A stretch of 64,000 bases of DNA from Glandiceps talaboti. Lineage: Eukaryota > Hemichordata > Enteropneusta > Spengelidae. The notes beneath the pieces are model-generated. The model ran no database searches. It saw only the letters and a program-made list of their open reading frames with translations, and was not told the DNA's origin. Location: contig NC_135557.1 of NCBI RefSeq assembly GCF_964340395.1, forward strand, positions 4,999,716 through 5,063,715, read 5' to 3'. The position numbers and the translations under genes were made by a program. Each line of letters opens with the position of its first letter. Positions within the stretch are counted from its first letter, which is position 1. Below, piece by piece: positions 12,501 to 23,549 of this stretch.

Positions 12501-12643
12501 TGCCGTCATTGTGTGTGGTTTTTACGTCGTCGACATTCTTGACCTGTGTGACCTTTATGACCTGTGTGACCTTTGATATGCTCAATTAGACAAATGGTAT
12601 TGTTACTAGCATATACATTACGATGCGAAAGAATTGTACTACT

Positions 12644-12997
12644 TGAGGTAGGTCGGTGCCAGAATTCAAATATGACAAATGTAACAAATGTTTTAGACAT
12701 AAACATAATTTTATCAAACACACAAATATAAAAGATTCTTGCGAGAATAATAAACAAGAATTCCCTGATGCTTGTCAAACATGTGGTCGTGTTTTTCCTG
12801 AGTTTACATGTGAAAAATGTGGGTTTGCATATAAATATGAGTGTCATTTAAAGATACATTTTAACAGAAGTACACCTTGCGTTAAACAACCTAAGAGATA
12901 TTTTTGTGATTGTGGTTCAGAATTAGGTAGTTATTCTACGTTATATATACATAAAATGAAAAGTTGTAAGTTAAACAAATTTCAATTGAACAAATAA
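12644..12997 (+). pseudogene. Polinton C2H2 zinc-finger protein, start lost
   Basis: The frame from about 12,650 to the stop at 12,997 has C-x2-C...H-x4-H type fingers: CNKCFRHKHNFIKH, then CQTCGRVF, CEKCGFAYKYECHLKIH and a CDCGSEL...YIHKMKSC pattern. Its open frame begins with a GTG codon just after an in-frame TGA at 12,644, and no in-frame ATG precedes the fingers. The N-terminus has therefore probably been lost by mutation, or the start lies in another frame at 12,623. It sits just inside the left inverted repeat and upstream of the adaptor-like gene and polymerase. C2H2 proteins are common in Polintons, but their role is unknown. DNA binding is inferred only from the finger spacing. Confidence 0.65.
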
Positions 12998-13034
12998 ATA
13001 TTATTGTAAATAAATAATTTTTTATTCATATAAT

Positions 13035-13415
13035 ATGGTTAAGATTATGAACCCACTCACTAACCGAATGATAACAGTTGGTGGTCGTGTGTATAATAAT
13101 CTTATACGGAATGGTGAACTATAACCTATTCTTAATACCACACCATCAAAACAACGAAGTGAAGATAATATTTTAGATTGGCCGGTACCTAGTGGTCTCC
13201 CTCCACCATTAACAGAAGAATATATCATGAATCCTATCACCAAACGTATGATTAAAATAGGTAATGATACATATCGAACTCTTATTAACAGAGGTTACCG
13301 ACATGTAGGTGGTGTCATAATGTTACCCAGATATCATGAACTTGAGAGAGCTTTTAAAGGATACGTGAAATCATATGAAATTGATATTACCGAGAATGAA
13401 CCACATACACAATAA
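13035..13415 (+). pseudogene. Two-repeat 2-cysteine-adaptor-like protein, one internal stop
   Basis: The frame from ATG 13,035 to 13,415 contains two copies of an NPxTxRMIxxGxxxYxxLI motif: MNPLTNRMITVGGRVYNNLI near 13,047 and MNPITKRMIKIGNDTYRTLI at 13,227. They are separated by a linker rich in Pro and acidic residues. A single in-frame TAA at 13,122-13,124 interrupts an otherwise intact ~126-codon gene. The motif matches the 2-cysteine adaptor type short repeats known from large DNA viruses and Polinton-type elements (family knowledge), though the cysteines themselves are absent here. It may act as a protein-protein adaptor; function is inference. An AT-rich TTTTTTATTCATATAAT box directly precedes the ATG, as at other genes of this element. 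Confidence 0.6.
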
Positions 13416-13515
13416 ACTGAAAATAAATTGTTAATTAAGAAAATCTTAGAACAAAATTTACGAAATAAAAGCGATATTAACCTTAAAGATAAAATTTGTT
13501 AAAAGTGGTAAAGAT

Positions 13516-16325
13516 ATGGAAGAAACAACAAGTGATGGTTATTTTAATAGTAGTCCTTTACAAATTATAAATACTGACCAAATAGAAGAACAAATGAGTG
13601 AAAGTTTCGAAAGAATTATTGAACATATCGCTAAATGGTTACGTGAAGGATCTGGTTGGCAAATAAAAACACTTCTTAATTTTTATGTAAATATCTTTAC
13701 AAGGTAGCTCATATATCAAATTACCAAAAGAGTTACAACATCCAAAGAAAGGTCTCATTAATATACAAAATAATGACAATGAATGTTTTAGATGGTGTCA
13801 TTTAGCATATAAGTTTCCAGTTGAAATTCATAAAAATCGACCATCTAGATACAGTCAACACATCGTTGATCTAGATTACAAAGGAATAACATTCCCGGTT
13901 ACAACAAAACAAATACCAAAAATTGAAAACCAAAATAATATATCTATTTCTGTATTTGGTTATAAAAATAAAAAAGCATATCCAATTTATGTTAGTAAAC
14001 AAACTTGTGAAGATCACCTTGACTTACTACTAATAACTCGTGGTGATAAACAACATTATGTTTGGATCAAAAATTTTAATTGATTCATGCATGGTATAAC
14101 AAATTATAACGGAAGAAAACATTTCTGTAAATATTGTTTACAACACTTTACAACCGCAGAGATTTTAAATCAGCACATTCCTGTTTGTTTCGAAATAAAT
14201 GGTACACAAGCTATACGAATACCAACTGAGGAGAACAAGTGGTTATCATTTAAAAATTACTCATAACAATTAAATGCACCATTTGTTATACGCAGATTTC
14301 GAATCTATAACTCGAAAAGTGAATACCTGTCATCCTAATGAAAACACAATATTCACACATCATTACCAAAAGCATGAAGTATGTAGTTTTGGATATAAAT
14401 TAGTCTGTTGTTACGATGACACATTCAGTAAAAAAAGGGTTATTTACAGAGGACCAAATGCATCTAAGAAATTTATGGAAATGATGTTATCGGAAGTTGA
14501 CTATTGTAATAATATTAAACAGCAACATTTTAATAAACCTTTGTGTATGAGTAACGCAATGTCATATTTGTGAAAAATCATACGAAAAAGATGACATACC
14601 AGTTCGCGATCATTGTCATATTACTGGTAAATACCGTGGTTCAGCACATGTAAAATGTAATATCTATTTTCAAGTTACTAAAAAAATACCTGTCATATTC
14701 CACAATTTAAAAGGATATGACAGTCATTTTATTATTCAAACCCTTGAAAATTTTAAGGGACAAAAAATTAACATTATCCCACATTCTATGGAAAAGTTCA
14801 TGGCTATAATGATTGGTACTCATTTAGTCTTCATAGATAGTTTAAAGTTCTTGAATGTTTCATTAGAAAAACTCGTAGGTAACACAAGTGATTTCAAATA
14901 CACAAAACAAGAATTCCCTGACAGCCTAAAATTATTAACAACATGTAATGTATATTATAACCTCGATCCTTGTCATTATTTCAGTGCTCCTGGGTTATCC
15001 TGGGATGCGTGTCTAAATATGAGAATTTTAACCTCGAATTATTAACGGATATAGACATTCATCTCTTCATAGAAAAAGGTCTTCATGGAGGTATTTCTTA
15101 TATATCCGCTGGTCATGCAAAGGCAAACAATCCATACATGAAAGATTATGACCCAACCCAGGAAACAAAGTACATCATGTATTTAGATGCTAATAATCTC
15201 TATGGTTGGGCAATGACACAATCTTTACCAACACATGGATTTAAATGGATTGATATAGATTCACTTAAGTAAGTACACCAATGAGAGCGACCATGGATTA
15301 ATCCTTGAAGTTGATCTTGAATATCCTAATGACCTCCATGATTATCCTTTAGCACCTGAGAGACTATGTATTACTGAAAACATGTTATCACCGCATAATA
15401 AAAAGATAGTGACTTATTTAATATCAAATGTGGAAATATAGAAAAATTAACTACAACTCTGAGACCAAAAAAGAAATATGTACTTCATTTTCAAAACTTA
15501 AAACAATATTTATCACTCGGCTTAAAAGTCAATAGAATTCACACAGCCATTGAATTCAACCAATCAAAATGGATGTTGCAGTATATTTTATTTAACACAG
15601 AAAAAAGAAAGAAAGCAGGAAATGCATTCAAATTAATGAATAATTCTGTCTTTGGACATACTATGATGAATGTATGTAAACACCGTAGTATAAAATTATG
15701 TTTAACAGAAAAACAAATCAAGAAATTAGTATCTAAACCAATCTAAATCTAAACCGAAAGTCTAGTAGCAGTAGAAAACAAAAAAGAACGATTAACCCTA
15801 AATCAACCCTTATATGTTGGAATGAGTATTCTTGATTTGTCTAAAACTTTAATGTATGACTTTCATTACAATTATATAAAAGAAAAATATGGGACACGAG
15901 CCAAATTATTATTCACAGATACAGATTCATTAATGTATGAAATTAAAACCAATGATTCTTATAAAGATTTCTACAAAGATAAAGACCTTTTTGATAATAG
16001 TGATTATTCATCAGAAAGTCCATATTACTTTGATTATAACAAAAAGTAATTGGTAAATTCAAACATGAGTGTGCAGGTAAACCAATCACCGAGTTCATCG
16101 GGTTGAGAAGTAAAATGTACTCTTACATAACAGAGTCTGCTTCCGCACGCAAAGCAAAAGGTATAAGAAAAGTTAGTTATAAAAAAGATTATTACTCACG
16201 AAGAATATAAGAAAATACTTTTTGAAAATTTACAATTGAAACATTCCATGAATACTATACGATTGATAAATCATCAGGTTGGTAGTTACAAAATCAATAA
16301 AACTTCTTTAAGTTGCTTCGTCGTA
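13516..16325 (+). pseudogene. POLB: Polinton family B DNA polymerase (protein-primed type), broken
   Basis: Replicative polymerase of the element. Visible in order: the N-terminal GSSYIKLPKEL block (13,707), GRKHFCKYC zinc-binding word (14,112), exonuclease I YADFESI (about 14,290), an HNH-like DHCHITGKYRG block (14,607), exonuclease II FHNLKGYDSHFI (14,699), polymerase motif A DANNLYGWAM (15,187), motif B KLMNNSVFGHTM (about 15,630), motif C FTDTDSL (15,914), and a C-terminal FIGLRSKMYSY block (16,096). Breaks: frameshift near 13,703, TGA at 14,081, TAA at 14,264, and frameshifts near 14,290, 14,556, 15,025, 15,270, 15,430, 15,740, 16,047 and 16,190. The catalytic aspartates are still present in the pieces. 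The start at 13,516 is the first ATG of the N-terminal frame; the true start may be upstream. The region is clearly dead but spans the whole family domain set. Confidence 0.92.
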
Positions 16326-16362
16326 ACACATTAGCATATGGTCACATTAATTTAAGTAAGCT

Positions 16363-16999
16363 TTAAGTAAGCTCAAGTTGAAATGAAATTGGCCAACCAT
16401 TAAAATCTATTATTTCGTTATTTTGATTAGTTATCCAAATTCGAAGATTAGTTATATTCATTTTCTTGATGGGTACTGGAACATTCGCAGGAAATGAATA
16501 AGTGACAGCTTCTCCTATTTTACCCCGGTCCTGTATCGTTAAAATTTGCAAATAATTGGACCTTTTTCCCATTAATCTAATACATATTCAGTCACAGGAA
16601 GAAAATCTGCTTTATTTGGACTAATACTCGATGCAATATATTCTTTCTCTTTAAAACCAAGTATCTTCGCAAAATTCTTAGGTTTTGAAAAGTCTACTTT
16701 GACATTATCACCGAGTACCATCTGTGATTTTCCTGTTGGTAAAATTCTCTTAAAATTAATTACTTTCATTCTACCAATTGCTTGTGATAATGTTTCTACA
16801 TTGCAATTACCTGATTCTACTTTTTTAACTGACGTTTTTTTTATCAACAGTAAAAGCAATTTCATTGTTTTCTTTCGTAATATTATACCAGGAATTATAT
16901 AGTTTACATTCCTACAGTCGTATCTGTTTATAATCAGTCAGCGTTTCTGTGAAACTGATAGTAATATCATTAAATTTGTTGTTAATATATAACTTCATT
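16363..16999 (-). pseudogene. Polinton minus-strand structural protein candidate (minor capsid type)
   Basis: Minus-strand gene with ATG at 16,999. Pieces: an N-terminal part ending in a TAG at 16,912-16,914, then an NSWYN word just downstream in the same frame, a frameshift at an A-run near 16,837, the block CNVETLSQAI...KILGFKEKEYIASS (16,800-16,600), a stop at 16,572, and a C-terminal SNYL...YSFPANVP...TNLRIWITNQN..IIDFNG block ending at 16,363. The architecture (NSWYN near the N-terminus, LLGF-like middle, a final LRIxITDQxG..I.FNG strand block) is, to my recollection, a recurrent companion protein of animal Polintons and resembles putative minor or vertex capsid proteins. This is family resemblance by eye, not a search. 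It is divergent to the next gene, with 98 bp between the start codons. Confidence 0.55.
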
Positions 17000-17004
17000 G
17001 TTTT

Positions 17005-17091
<87 letters not shown>

Positions 17092-17097
17092 CATAAT
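17000..17097. promoter_or_regulatory. TA-repeat divergent intergenic region (probable bidirectional promoter)
   Basis: Ninety-eight bases separate the start codons of two divergent Polinton genes (minus ATG at 16,999; plus ATG at 17,098). Nearly all of it (17,007-17,093) is (TA)n. Similar A/T boxes precede other genes of this element, so this is probably a promoter whose TA core expanded as a microsatellite. Confidence 0.55.
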
Positions 17098-17569
17098 ATG
17101 CCATCAATTTTTGGATTAGGTACGATAGCACTGCAAGGACATGCACTTAATGATCTCAAAGATGTTTACACATCGAATTTATCCGGACGACATAATAATA
17201 AAGATTTTATCTTTAGATGGAAAAATGAATCTAAATCAATTTAATTTAGAACCAGCAGCAGTTCCATCACATGAACATACCAACAATTTAGTAGACCTAA
17301 ATGATATAGATGAGACAATCGAAGAATATAAAGTATCAAAACATCATGTACCATTTGGTTTTGAGTATAGTAACAGAGATGCCAAGTTCTATACTTTTGA
17401 TTTACCACGAGACTTCATTGAATTGATTGACAAACCATTAACTACTATTGATCATGGTTTATCTGACCGAATTCCTTATGTGTTGGTTTATAATAACAAT
17501 AATAAGACATTTAGTTTAGCTGATATCAGTAATACAGTGAAAAAATGTCCTTGTATTAGACATGTATGA
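17098..17569 (+). pseudogene. Polinton conserved unknown protein, frameshifted
   Basis: Starts at ATG 17,098 with MPSIFGLGTIALQGHALNDL; that frame stops near 17,243. An overlapping frame carries on to the stop at 17,569 with an acidic segment (LVDLNDIDETIEEYK) and a HHVPFGFEYSN...FYTFDLPRDF block. One frameshift near 17,225-17,245 joins the two halves. The sequence downstream is unrelated, so the C-terminus may have been removed by whatever lies at 17,570-20,855. No domain recognised. It is divergent to the minus-strand structural candidate. Confidence 0.5.
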
Positions 17570-20500
17570 GTTAGTGCTACCTGGTGTAACATAAATTGTA
17601 TAAAATTGGAAAGCTGTTTCCATGGAAACATATGGTAGAGTAAAAAATGTTGTGTTGGTTAAACACCTACATATCTGGAAAATAACATGATAAACCTAAT
17701 TATAACATAGTTTATTAGCATATTGACCGCCCTATCTTGAGTAATTTGTTATGCCGAGTTCAAAAATAGATATCATTTTAGGAACATCTGTTGCCATGGT
17801 AACCTAAATCACCATATTATGCAATATTAGGCAAAATTTATGTAAAATTCGATGAAAATTTTTTTTACAAACAAAATCCTTACTTTTGGCATATATGCAC
17901 TAATGCTATCCATTGTAAGACAGATTATCTAAAATTGGAGAGTGGCTTCCATGGAAACATAAAATACGCTTACTTTACAAATGCCATGTTTTAGTGAAAA
18001 AATTATATCTGACATACACCTACAAATGAATGGGTTTGCTATTAAAATACCAAATATTTTGTTACTCCAAGTCCTAATAAAATATGCAACTAGTCACAAA
18101 CTGAGTGGTTGTAAATGCTTAACATGTATGTCAGAAGATCTGTGCCGATTACAAGGTCTAATTACGATCCCAATTTTTTGAAGAGCCGGCCGGGCCAACT
18201 ACACTACAACATGTCACACGCAAGGAGGGTGCTACCATACGTCACGTGAACATAAACAAACCGGTGTGCGGGAATGTGTAGAAAATTGCAGGCCTTCGCT
18301 AGTTTTCTGTTAAATATTAAATGTATACACTGGCAACTGTTTGCAATAATGACAACATAACACAGCAATAAAGATATACTGTGTGAAATTACGATTTAAT
18401 ACAAATTACTCAGCTTTTAAATACAACCCCATCTTGACATATTCTTGTCCTTTTCAGTAACTGTTGTGCTGACATTTACAAACATGAACATGTACGTTAA
18501 CGAAGTCATCAGCTCTACATACCTTTTGCTAAGAACAAAATTCAACTTTCCTTTCTTGGCAGTGTAAATCATATACATATATGCATACGTAGTACATAGT
18601 CTTCAGTTGAATATATGACATAATCATGGGTAAGCAATTAATGTAACGACGTAGGTCCGGTTTGACAAGACATTGACACCCGATACCAAAACATCCAAAG
18701 TTGCGTTCAAGGAAACCGTTAGTTGCTTCATGATTGTTAAACACTGTCCGTTTACACAGAGGTTATTTCCACGCAAATATATAGCCATCACAAAATAATT
18801 GAATATTAGGTATCCTGTGCAACTCTGTAGGGTTGCACTCGTGCTGTATATGCTGCTGTTCGAAGCATACGACATGCAGTCCGACATAAACTCACGAGCA
18901 AATTCAAATATGGCCGGTCAGTCTTATCACAGTATCGTGTAGTCTTCAGGAAACGTCCACAATAACAATAAGCAAACATCAGTAAGCGTCTAAAAAAATA
19001 AACCACACTTGGTAGATTTTTTTTAGTGTATGTTCGTTGAATTTAGCAGTCAGTATCGCCAAAGGAGTCATCACAATACAGATTTTGAGTGAAATTTTGT
19101 TGTGGATTTCTCTCATTGATCCACATAATACTGTGGTCTGATTGTTGCATGATGGGAAAATTTGGACCGGCCGATGAGGGCAGCATTCGAATGACAAACT
19201 CCAGACGAAGTGAAATACCCTGCCAATTAAATGTAAAATTACTGAATTCATAGTCATGTGTTTCAGTGGATGTATTCAATCACAAATACGATTATTTTCC
19301 ATCTGTCAGGCCAACTGTACAAGTATAAAGTTGAATTCAGTGTCTTGTGATCATGTATCGTGTAACCCAAATATTCAAATTGCAACAATGTTACATGTAT
19401 ATACAAGTTGTATAAAAATTACCTACATTGTCTCCCCATGAAAAAAGTATCCATGGTAACATTTCTACACGGTTCAGTGAGGTGGGTCTATTTCTATTTT
19501 TGTACCCCAAATCAACATTGCAGTGATTGCTGCAGTTCCAAAATGCCTCTAGCTAGAGGTGCTGGAAGGTTCAGTGGATGAACAGGTACTTGTGGTAGCA
19601 TATTAATGAGTTCTATTTGATGAGTAGTTCGTTCCTGGTTTTTAAAAAATTATATTTACATCTCTCTGAACGTCTAAAATACACTTTTTTTCAGAAGTAA
19701 TATTTGAAAAGATTAACATAAAAAAGGAGATGTCCGTTCAAACCAAGTCACCCTACACCATGTACCAAACACTAAAACAGTAAGTTCATCATGTCGCCCT
19801 AGTACTAGTAGTACGGACATAGCACGGATCGTTAATGTGAGAATCAGATGTGTGGTTATATGACTCGTATGATGTGCGTCCTGTTTCGAGGTCAAAATGG
19901 TGCATGCTAATCCCGTTGAATGCAGAAGTGAGCAAAATGTAAGCTAAAAAATCAAATCTGTCGATAAAAAGTATCCATAGGGAAAGTACTGTCCTCTATT
20001 GAATATGGAGTTTCTGTGGTGTAGAAAATATCGTTTTTTCTCATATTTTGCATTGCTAGGAAACGTGTCCTCCCCGCTTGTGCTGTTAGTTACAAGTCGC
20101 TTACAGTGGTAATCTTGCAGGGGGTCAGTTCAGTGGCCATGGAAAGTACGAGTGCATGCACAGATTTCTTGGTGCACGACACCATCGCCGAGTTAGCATC
20201 TTATCCTTCCTTGAGAAAAAGTATAAACGCCAGACTCTCAAAATTACGGCCAGACTTTTAATAAAACTGAAGGTGTTTTTGCCAATAAATGACAGCTTGA
20301 TTTTAGAGGGACGAAAATAACTCTTTCGTTTTGGTTTTGGAAAAGAGATGAACACGTATTTTAATTGATGAAAATGAAGTATATCTATGTGTTATTATGG
20401 TGAGAATGTTTATATTTTCTTGCTCTATTGTTGTACACTAACTTTTGACAATCGCTTTAGTCATATACATCCGAAGAGCTTACTTTTGTCCAACCCTATG

Positions 20501-20855
20501 TAGACAATAGATGAACCATTGTACAACTATGCGCATAACTTTGCGCAGTGGATTTGTCAAGCGTCTGGACAAACTCAGGTCAGGCATCAGCCCCCCCCCC
20601 CTACACACACAAACAAACACACACACACACACATACACACACACACACACACTCACATACTTTTTTAAAAATATTTCATGTTTTCTGTTTATTATTCATT
20701 TTGAGCTTTTGAGCTTTATAAAGGAAAAATGTCCACATCTTATGATCCCTTTAAAATAAATATATTCTATAAGCTCACACGGATATATTTTATTGAAAGT
20801 ACCATTCCTCTAAAAAAAAAAAATTTGTGCAGACATTTTTATTATTATGTAACTT
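17570..20855. other. Unassigned 3.3-kb segment inside the Polinton (possible older insertion)
   Basis: Holds no Polinton-like frame. Contains two diverged ~325-bp direct repeats (about 17,570-17,895 and 17,895-18,200), both with TAAAATTGGA(A/G)AG followed by TTCCATGGAAACATA. Related CCATGGTAAC words lie near 17,797 and 19,452. The minus-strand frames between 18,529 and 19,279 overlap each other and show no known motif. A C-run and CA repeat lie at 20,590-20,652. It could be a decayed DNA transposon that landed in the element; I cannot find its ends. Confidence 0.4.
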
Positions 20856-20896
<41 letters not shown>

Positions 20897-22318
20897 TTAT
20901 TTATAAAGCGTCAATATCCACAAAAATGTGATCAAAGACGCTGAAAGCAAATCATACAATACAAATATCAGTTAAAAGACAGTTTTAAAAAGTAAAGTTT
21001 TAACATTTGATTTAAAAGCAGATAAGTTAGGTGACTGACGGATGTTGAGTGGGAGATTTTTCCAGAGAGTGGGAGCAGCAACACTAAAAGCACGATCACC
21101 ATATGTCTTAGTACGTGATCGAATGGGGCAGAGTTTGAACTGATCAGCTGACCTTAAATTACGACGTGGAACATATAGTTCTATCATGTCAGAAAGATAA
21201 ATTGGTCCAAGCCTATAAATGGATTTAAAAATAAGAACTACAATCTTAAAAACATTACGTTCAGAAACAGGTAACCAATGCAACTGATATAAAATCGGAG
21301 TGATGTGAAAGGTGATTTTGGAACGAGTTACAATTCTAGCAGCAATATTTTGAATACGTTGAATACGGTTGATTAGGTACTTCGGAAGCCCAAATAAAAG
21401 TGAATTACACGAATCTATTCGAGATGTAATGAATGCATGAACTAATTGCTCAAAAGCAGGTTGAGATAAATATTTGCGGATAAGCGCAATACGACGCAAA
21501 TGAAAAGTGGCAGAATGGCTGATCTGTCCAATATGCGACTTCATTGTCAGACAAGAGTCAAGGATCACTCCAAGGCTCTTGGCCTGACAATGGACGGGAA
21601 TCAGAGCATCGCCAACACGAATTTCTGTAATTGCTCTAGTGGACAGATCACCCGAAATAGCAGAACAAATAACAAATTCAGTCCTATCAGCATTCAGACA
21701 CAAGAAATTTTCAGACATCCAAGACCTGACATCAGAAATACAAAGTTCAAGATTAGAAACCATTCTAGCTTCATTATCTATAGTAAAAGACATATAATGT
21801 GAAGAGTCATCTGCATAAAAAATATAGAGACATCCATGACTTGAAACTAATTCACCTAATGGAGAAGTGTACATATTAAAAAGTATAGGTCCTAGAACCG
21901 ATCCCTGTGGTACCCCAGTGTCAAGCGGATAGAATTGTGACTCGGTGGAATTCACAAGTACACACTGACTGCGATTGGAGAGGTAGGACTGAAATCACAT
22001 GGGGACACTATCTGAAAGACCAAAACGGTCTCTTAAGTGATTCAGTAAAATAGAATGGTTCAGTGTCAAATGCTGCGAAAAGATCAAGCAATACCAAGAA
22101 GACGTCCCTTTTCTCATCAAGAGAGAGCAAGATGTCATTTGTTACTTTAAGGAGAGTAGTCTCTGTACTATGTCCTGGTTTGTACGCAGATTGCAATGGC
22201 TCGTCCAGTGAATGGTTAACAATGTGGGAAGTCAGCCTCCTGGCAACAATACGTTCTAAAGTCTTCGACAAAAACGGCAAGTTGGATACAGGGCGGTAAT
22301 TTTTAAGAACTTCTTGAT
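20856..22318 (-). mobile_element. 5'-truncated CR1/L2-like non-LTR retrotransposon
   Basis: Minus-strand element whose 3' end is the (AAT)n tail at 20,858-20,896 (TTATTATT on the element strand). Coding begins abruptly with LKNYRPVSNLPFLSKTLERI near 22,310, with an in-frame stop just upstream, so the 5' end is truncated there. It lies inside the Polinton, after the unassigned segment and before the small Polinton genes that resume at about 22,390. No target duplication is visible. Confidence 0.85.
20972..22310 (-). pseudogene. Reverse transcriptase, C-terminal two thirds, one frameshift
   Basis: Retrotransposon polymerase fragment. The N-terminal part (22,310-22,008) carries YRPVSNLPFLSK, SAYKPGHSTETTLL and VFLVLLDLFAAFD, the reverse transcriptase motif 3 to A region. 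The larger part (21,955-20,972) carries TGVPQGSVLGPILF, the catalytic YADD (IFYADDSSHY), the LGVILD thumb word, and a C-terminal LHWLPVSERNVFK...YGDRAFSVAAPTLWKNLP block typical of CR1/L2/Rex-like elements. A frameshift or small loss near 21,960-22,010 separates the two parts. The endonuclease is absent because of 5' truncation. Dead copy. Confidence 0.88.
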
Positions 22319-22396
22319 TTTATGATACGCAGTTTAATGAACTTGGTTTGAAACCTATTATGAGGCTAAATTAAAATTGATACTGCTAGTGATGCG

Positions 22397-22723
22397 ATGA
22401 CGAACAATATAAAGAAAGTAACCAGTGGTATCATTATTATTAAATGTATTAAATTAAATACTGAGGGTGAATATGATACTCTTTTGGATGGATTTTCAAT
22501 AGCATGTGACCAATGTACATTATTAACTATTGAAATTAATATTGAGAACGGAAATATTAATGTTACCTTTACAGAAAATATTAAAGCTCCTGCTCCTGCT
22601 CCTGCTCCTGCTGCTAATGCTCCTGGTCCTATTTCTATAGGTTTTGTTTTGGGAGGTGGAACAGTTACAAAACGGGAAATACGGGACAGAAATGAAGTGT
22701 TATATGCAATAAAAAAGGGTTAA
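22397..22723 (+). CDS. Polinton small unknown protein with Ala-Pro linker
   Basis: Intact 108-codon frame with a good ATG (22,397). The N-terminal ~65 residues look like a small beta-rich domain (alternating hydrophobics around GIIIIKCI and LLTIEINIENGNINVTF). An AP repeat linker (KAPAPAPAPAANAPGP) follows, then SIGFVLGGGTVTKREIRDRNE. The linker is encoded by GCTCCT repeats, so its length may vary. It is the first open Polinton gene after the retrotransposon insertion and one of few without a break. No family recognised; a minor virion protein would fit the context but is a guess. Confidence 0.5.
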   Translation: MTNNIKKVTSGIIIIKCIKLNTEGEYDTLLDGFSIACDQCTLLTIEINIENGNINVTFTENIKAPAPAPAPAANAPGPISIGFVLGGGTVTKREIRDRNEVLYAIKKG

Positions 22724-22868
22724 ATTTTCTAGATATTAAAACAATAACTTTGAAACGTATGATTCTTATAGATTTTAAAGTTTTATTTTAATATTGACGC
22801 CATACTTGGATGCGTCTATTTAAACAAATATATTTTTCTATAGTATATACACAAATGAATAAAAAAAA

Positions 22869-23024
22869 TGCAAAGTCAAACAAAATACCAAAGTTATCCA
22901 ACACAGGAACAAAGGGAACTGAGTTATGAGCAAAGTTGTATTCCTCCTCCAAAACCTGTAACAACAGAAGAAATTGCAATACTTGAATTAGACCGTAAAA
23001 AATTATTAGGCTATTTATAAATGA
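22869..23024 (+). CDS. Polinton 51-residue unknown protein
   Basis: Short frame from ATG 22,869 (MQSQTKYQSYPTQEQREL) to a TAA at 23,022, Gln- and Pro-rich with a TTEEIAILELDRKKLLGYL end. It overlaps the next frame, which continues in another phase without its own ATG. The two may be a single gene broken by a frameshift near 23,020. No family recognised. Confidence 0.35.
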
Positions 23025-23358
23025 ATATTCTCATATAATAAACAAGAATAAAGTAACTTTTGATAGTGATAGAAATTCTTACTTTTTAGATCCAGGAACT
23101 TATCACATTCAACATTTTGTAGACTCCGGTCATTTTAATAGTAACGAGACCACTACAGTTAATTTTAATATAAATTTTGATGATAAAACTAAAATATCTC
23201 ATTCGACACTCGTTATAAACAAGAAAATTTTATCACCATCTGTGTCTCGATTAATTCATATTGAAAAAAGGGTTAAAGTCAATATTGGTGCTGTTGTCTT
23301 TATTCGTACTTATAGAAGAATAACTTTTCATTCCACTTTTAATTATCAAACATTATAA
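23007..23358 (+). pseudogene. Polinton beta-rich protein, possible fibre or jelly-roll domain
   Basis: Frame in phase with 23,041 and ending with TAA at 23,356-23,358. It has no initiating ATG, suggesting fusion by frameshift to the preceding 51-codon frame. The sequence SYFLDPGTYHIQHFVDSG, then STLVINKKIL, then VKVNIGAVVFIRTYRR has the strand-turn pattern of small jelly-roll (C1q/TNF-like) domains, and PGTYHI is a common start of such folds. A spike or fibre role is inference only. Confidence 0.35.
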
Positions 23359-23433
23359 TAAAAATATATATACATATATAAATGATACACCAGTTGTCCG
23401 TCATGATGATTCGTGATCGATTTAATTATCAAA

Positions 23434-23440
<7 letters not shown>

Positions 23441-23520
<80 letters not shown>
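23441..23520. repeat. (TA)n microsatellite upstream of a Polinton gene
   Basis: About 40 TA dinucleotides, 29 bases before ATG 23,550. The Tyr-Ile repeat frame running through it is an artefact. As at 17,007, it may be an expanded A/T-box promoter. Confidence 0.9.
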
Positions 23521-23523
<3 letters not shown>

Positions 23524-23549
23524 GTATACAGAGAACACTTACGGACATC

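Noticed and set aside
16912-17094. Minus-strand frame starting with Tyr-Ile repeats
   Set aside because: The first half is the TA microsatellite. The real start is the ATG at 16,999.
18529-19279. Overlapping minus-strand frames of 66-92 codons
   Set aside because: They overlap each other in different phases and contain no motif I recognise. They may be exon or transposase scraps, but cannot be supported.
21500-22299. Plus-strand frames opposite the CR1/L2-like reverse transcriptase
   Set aside because: Antisense shadows of the minus-strand coding sequence.
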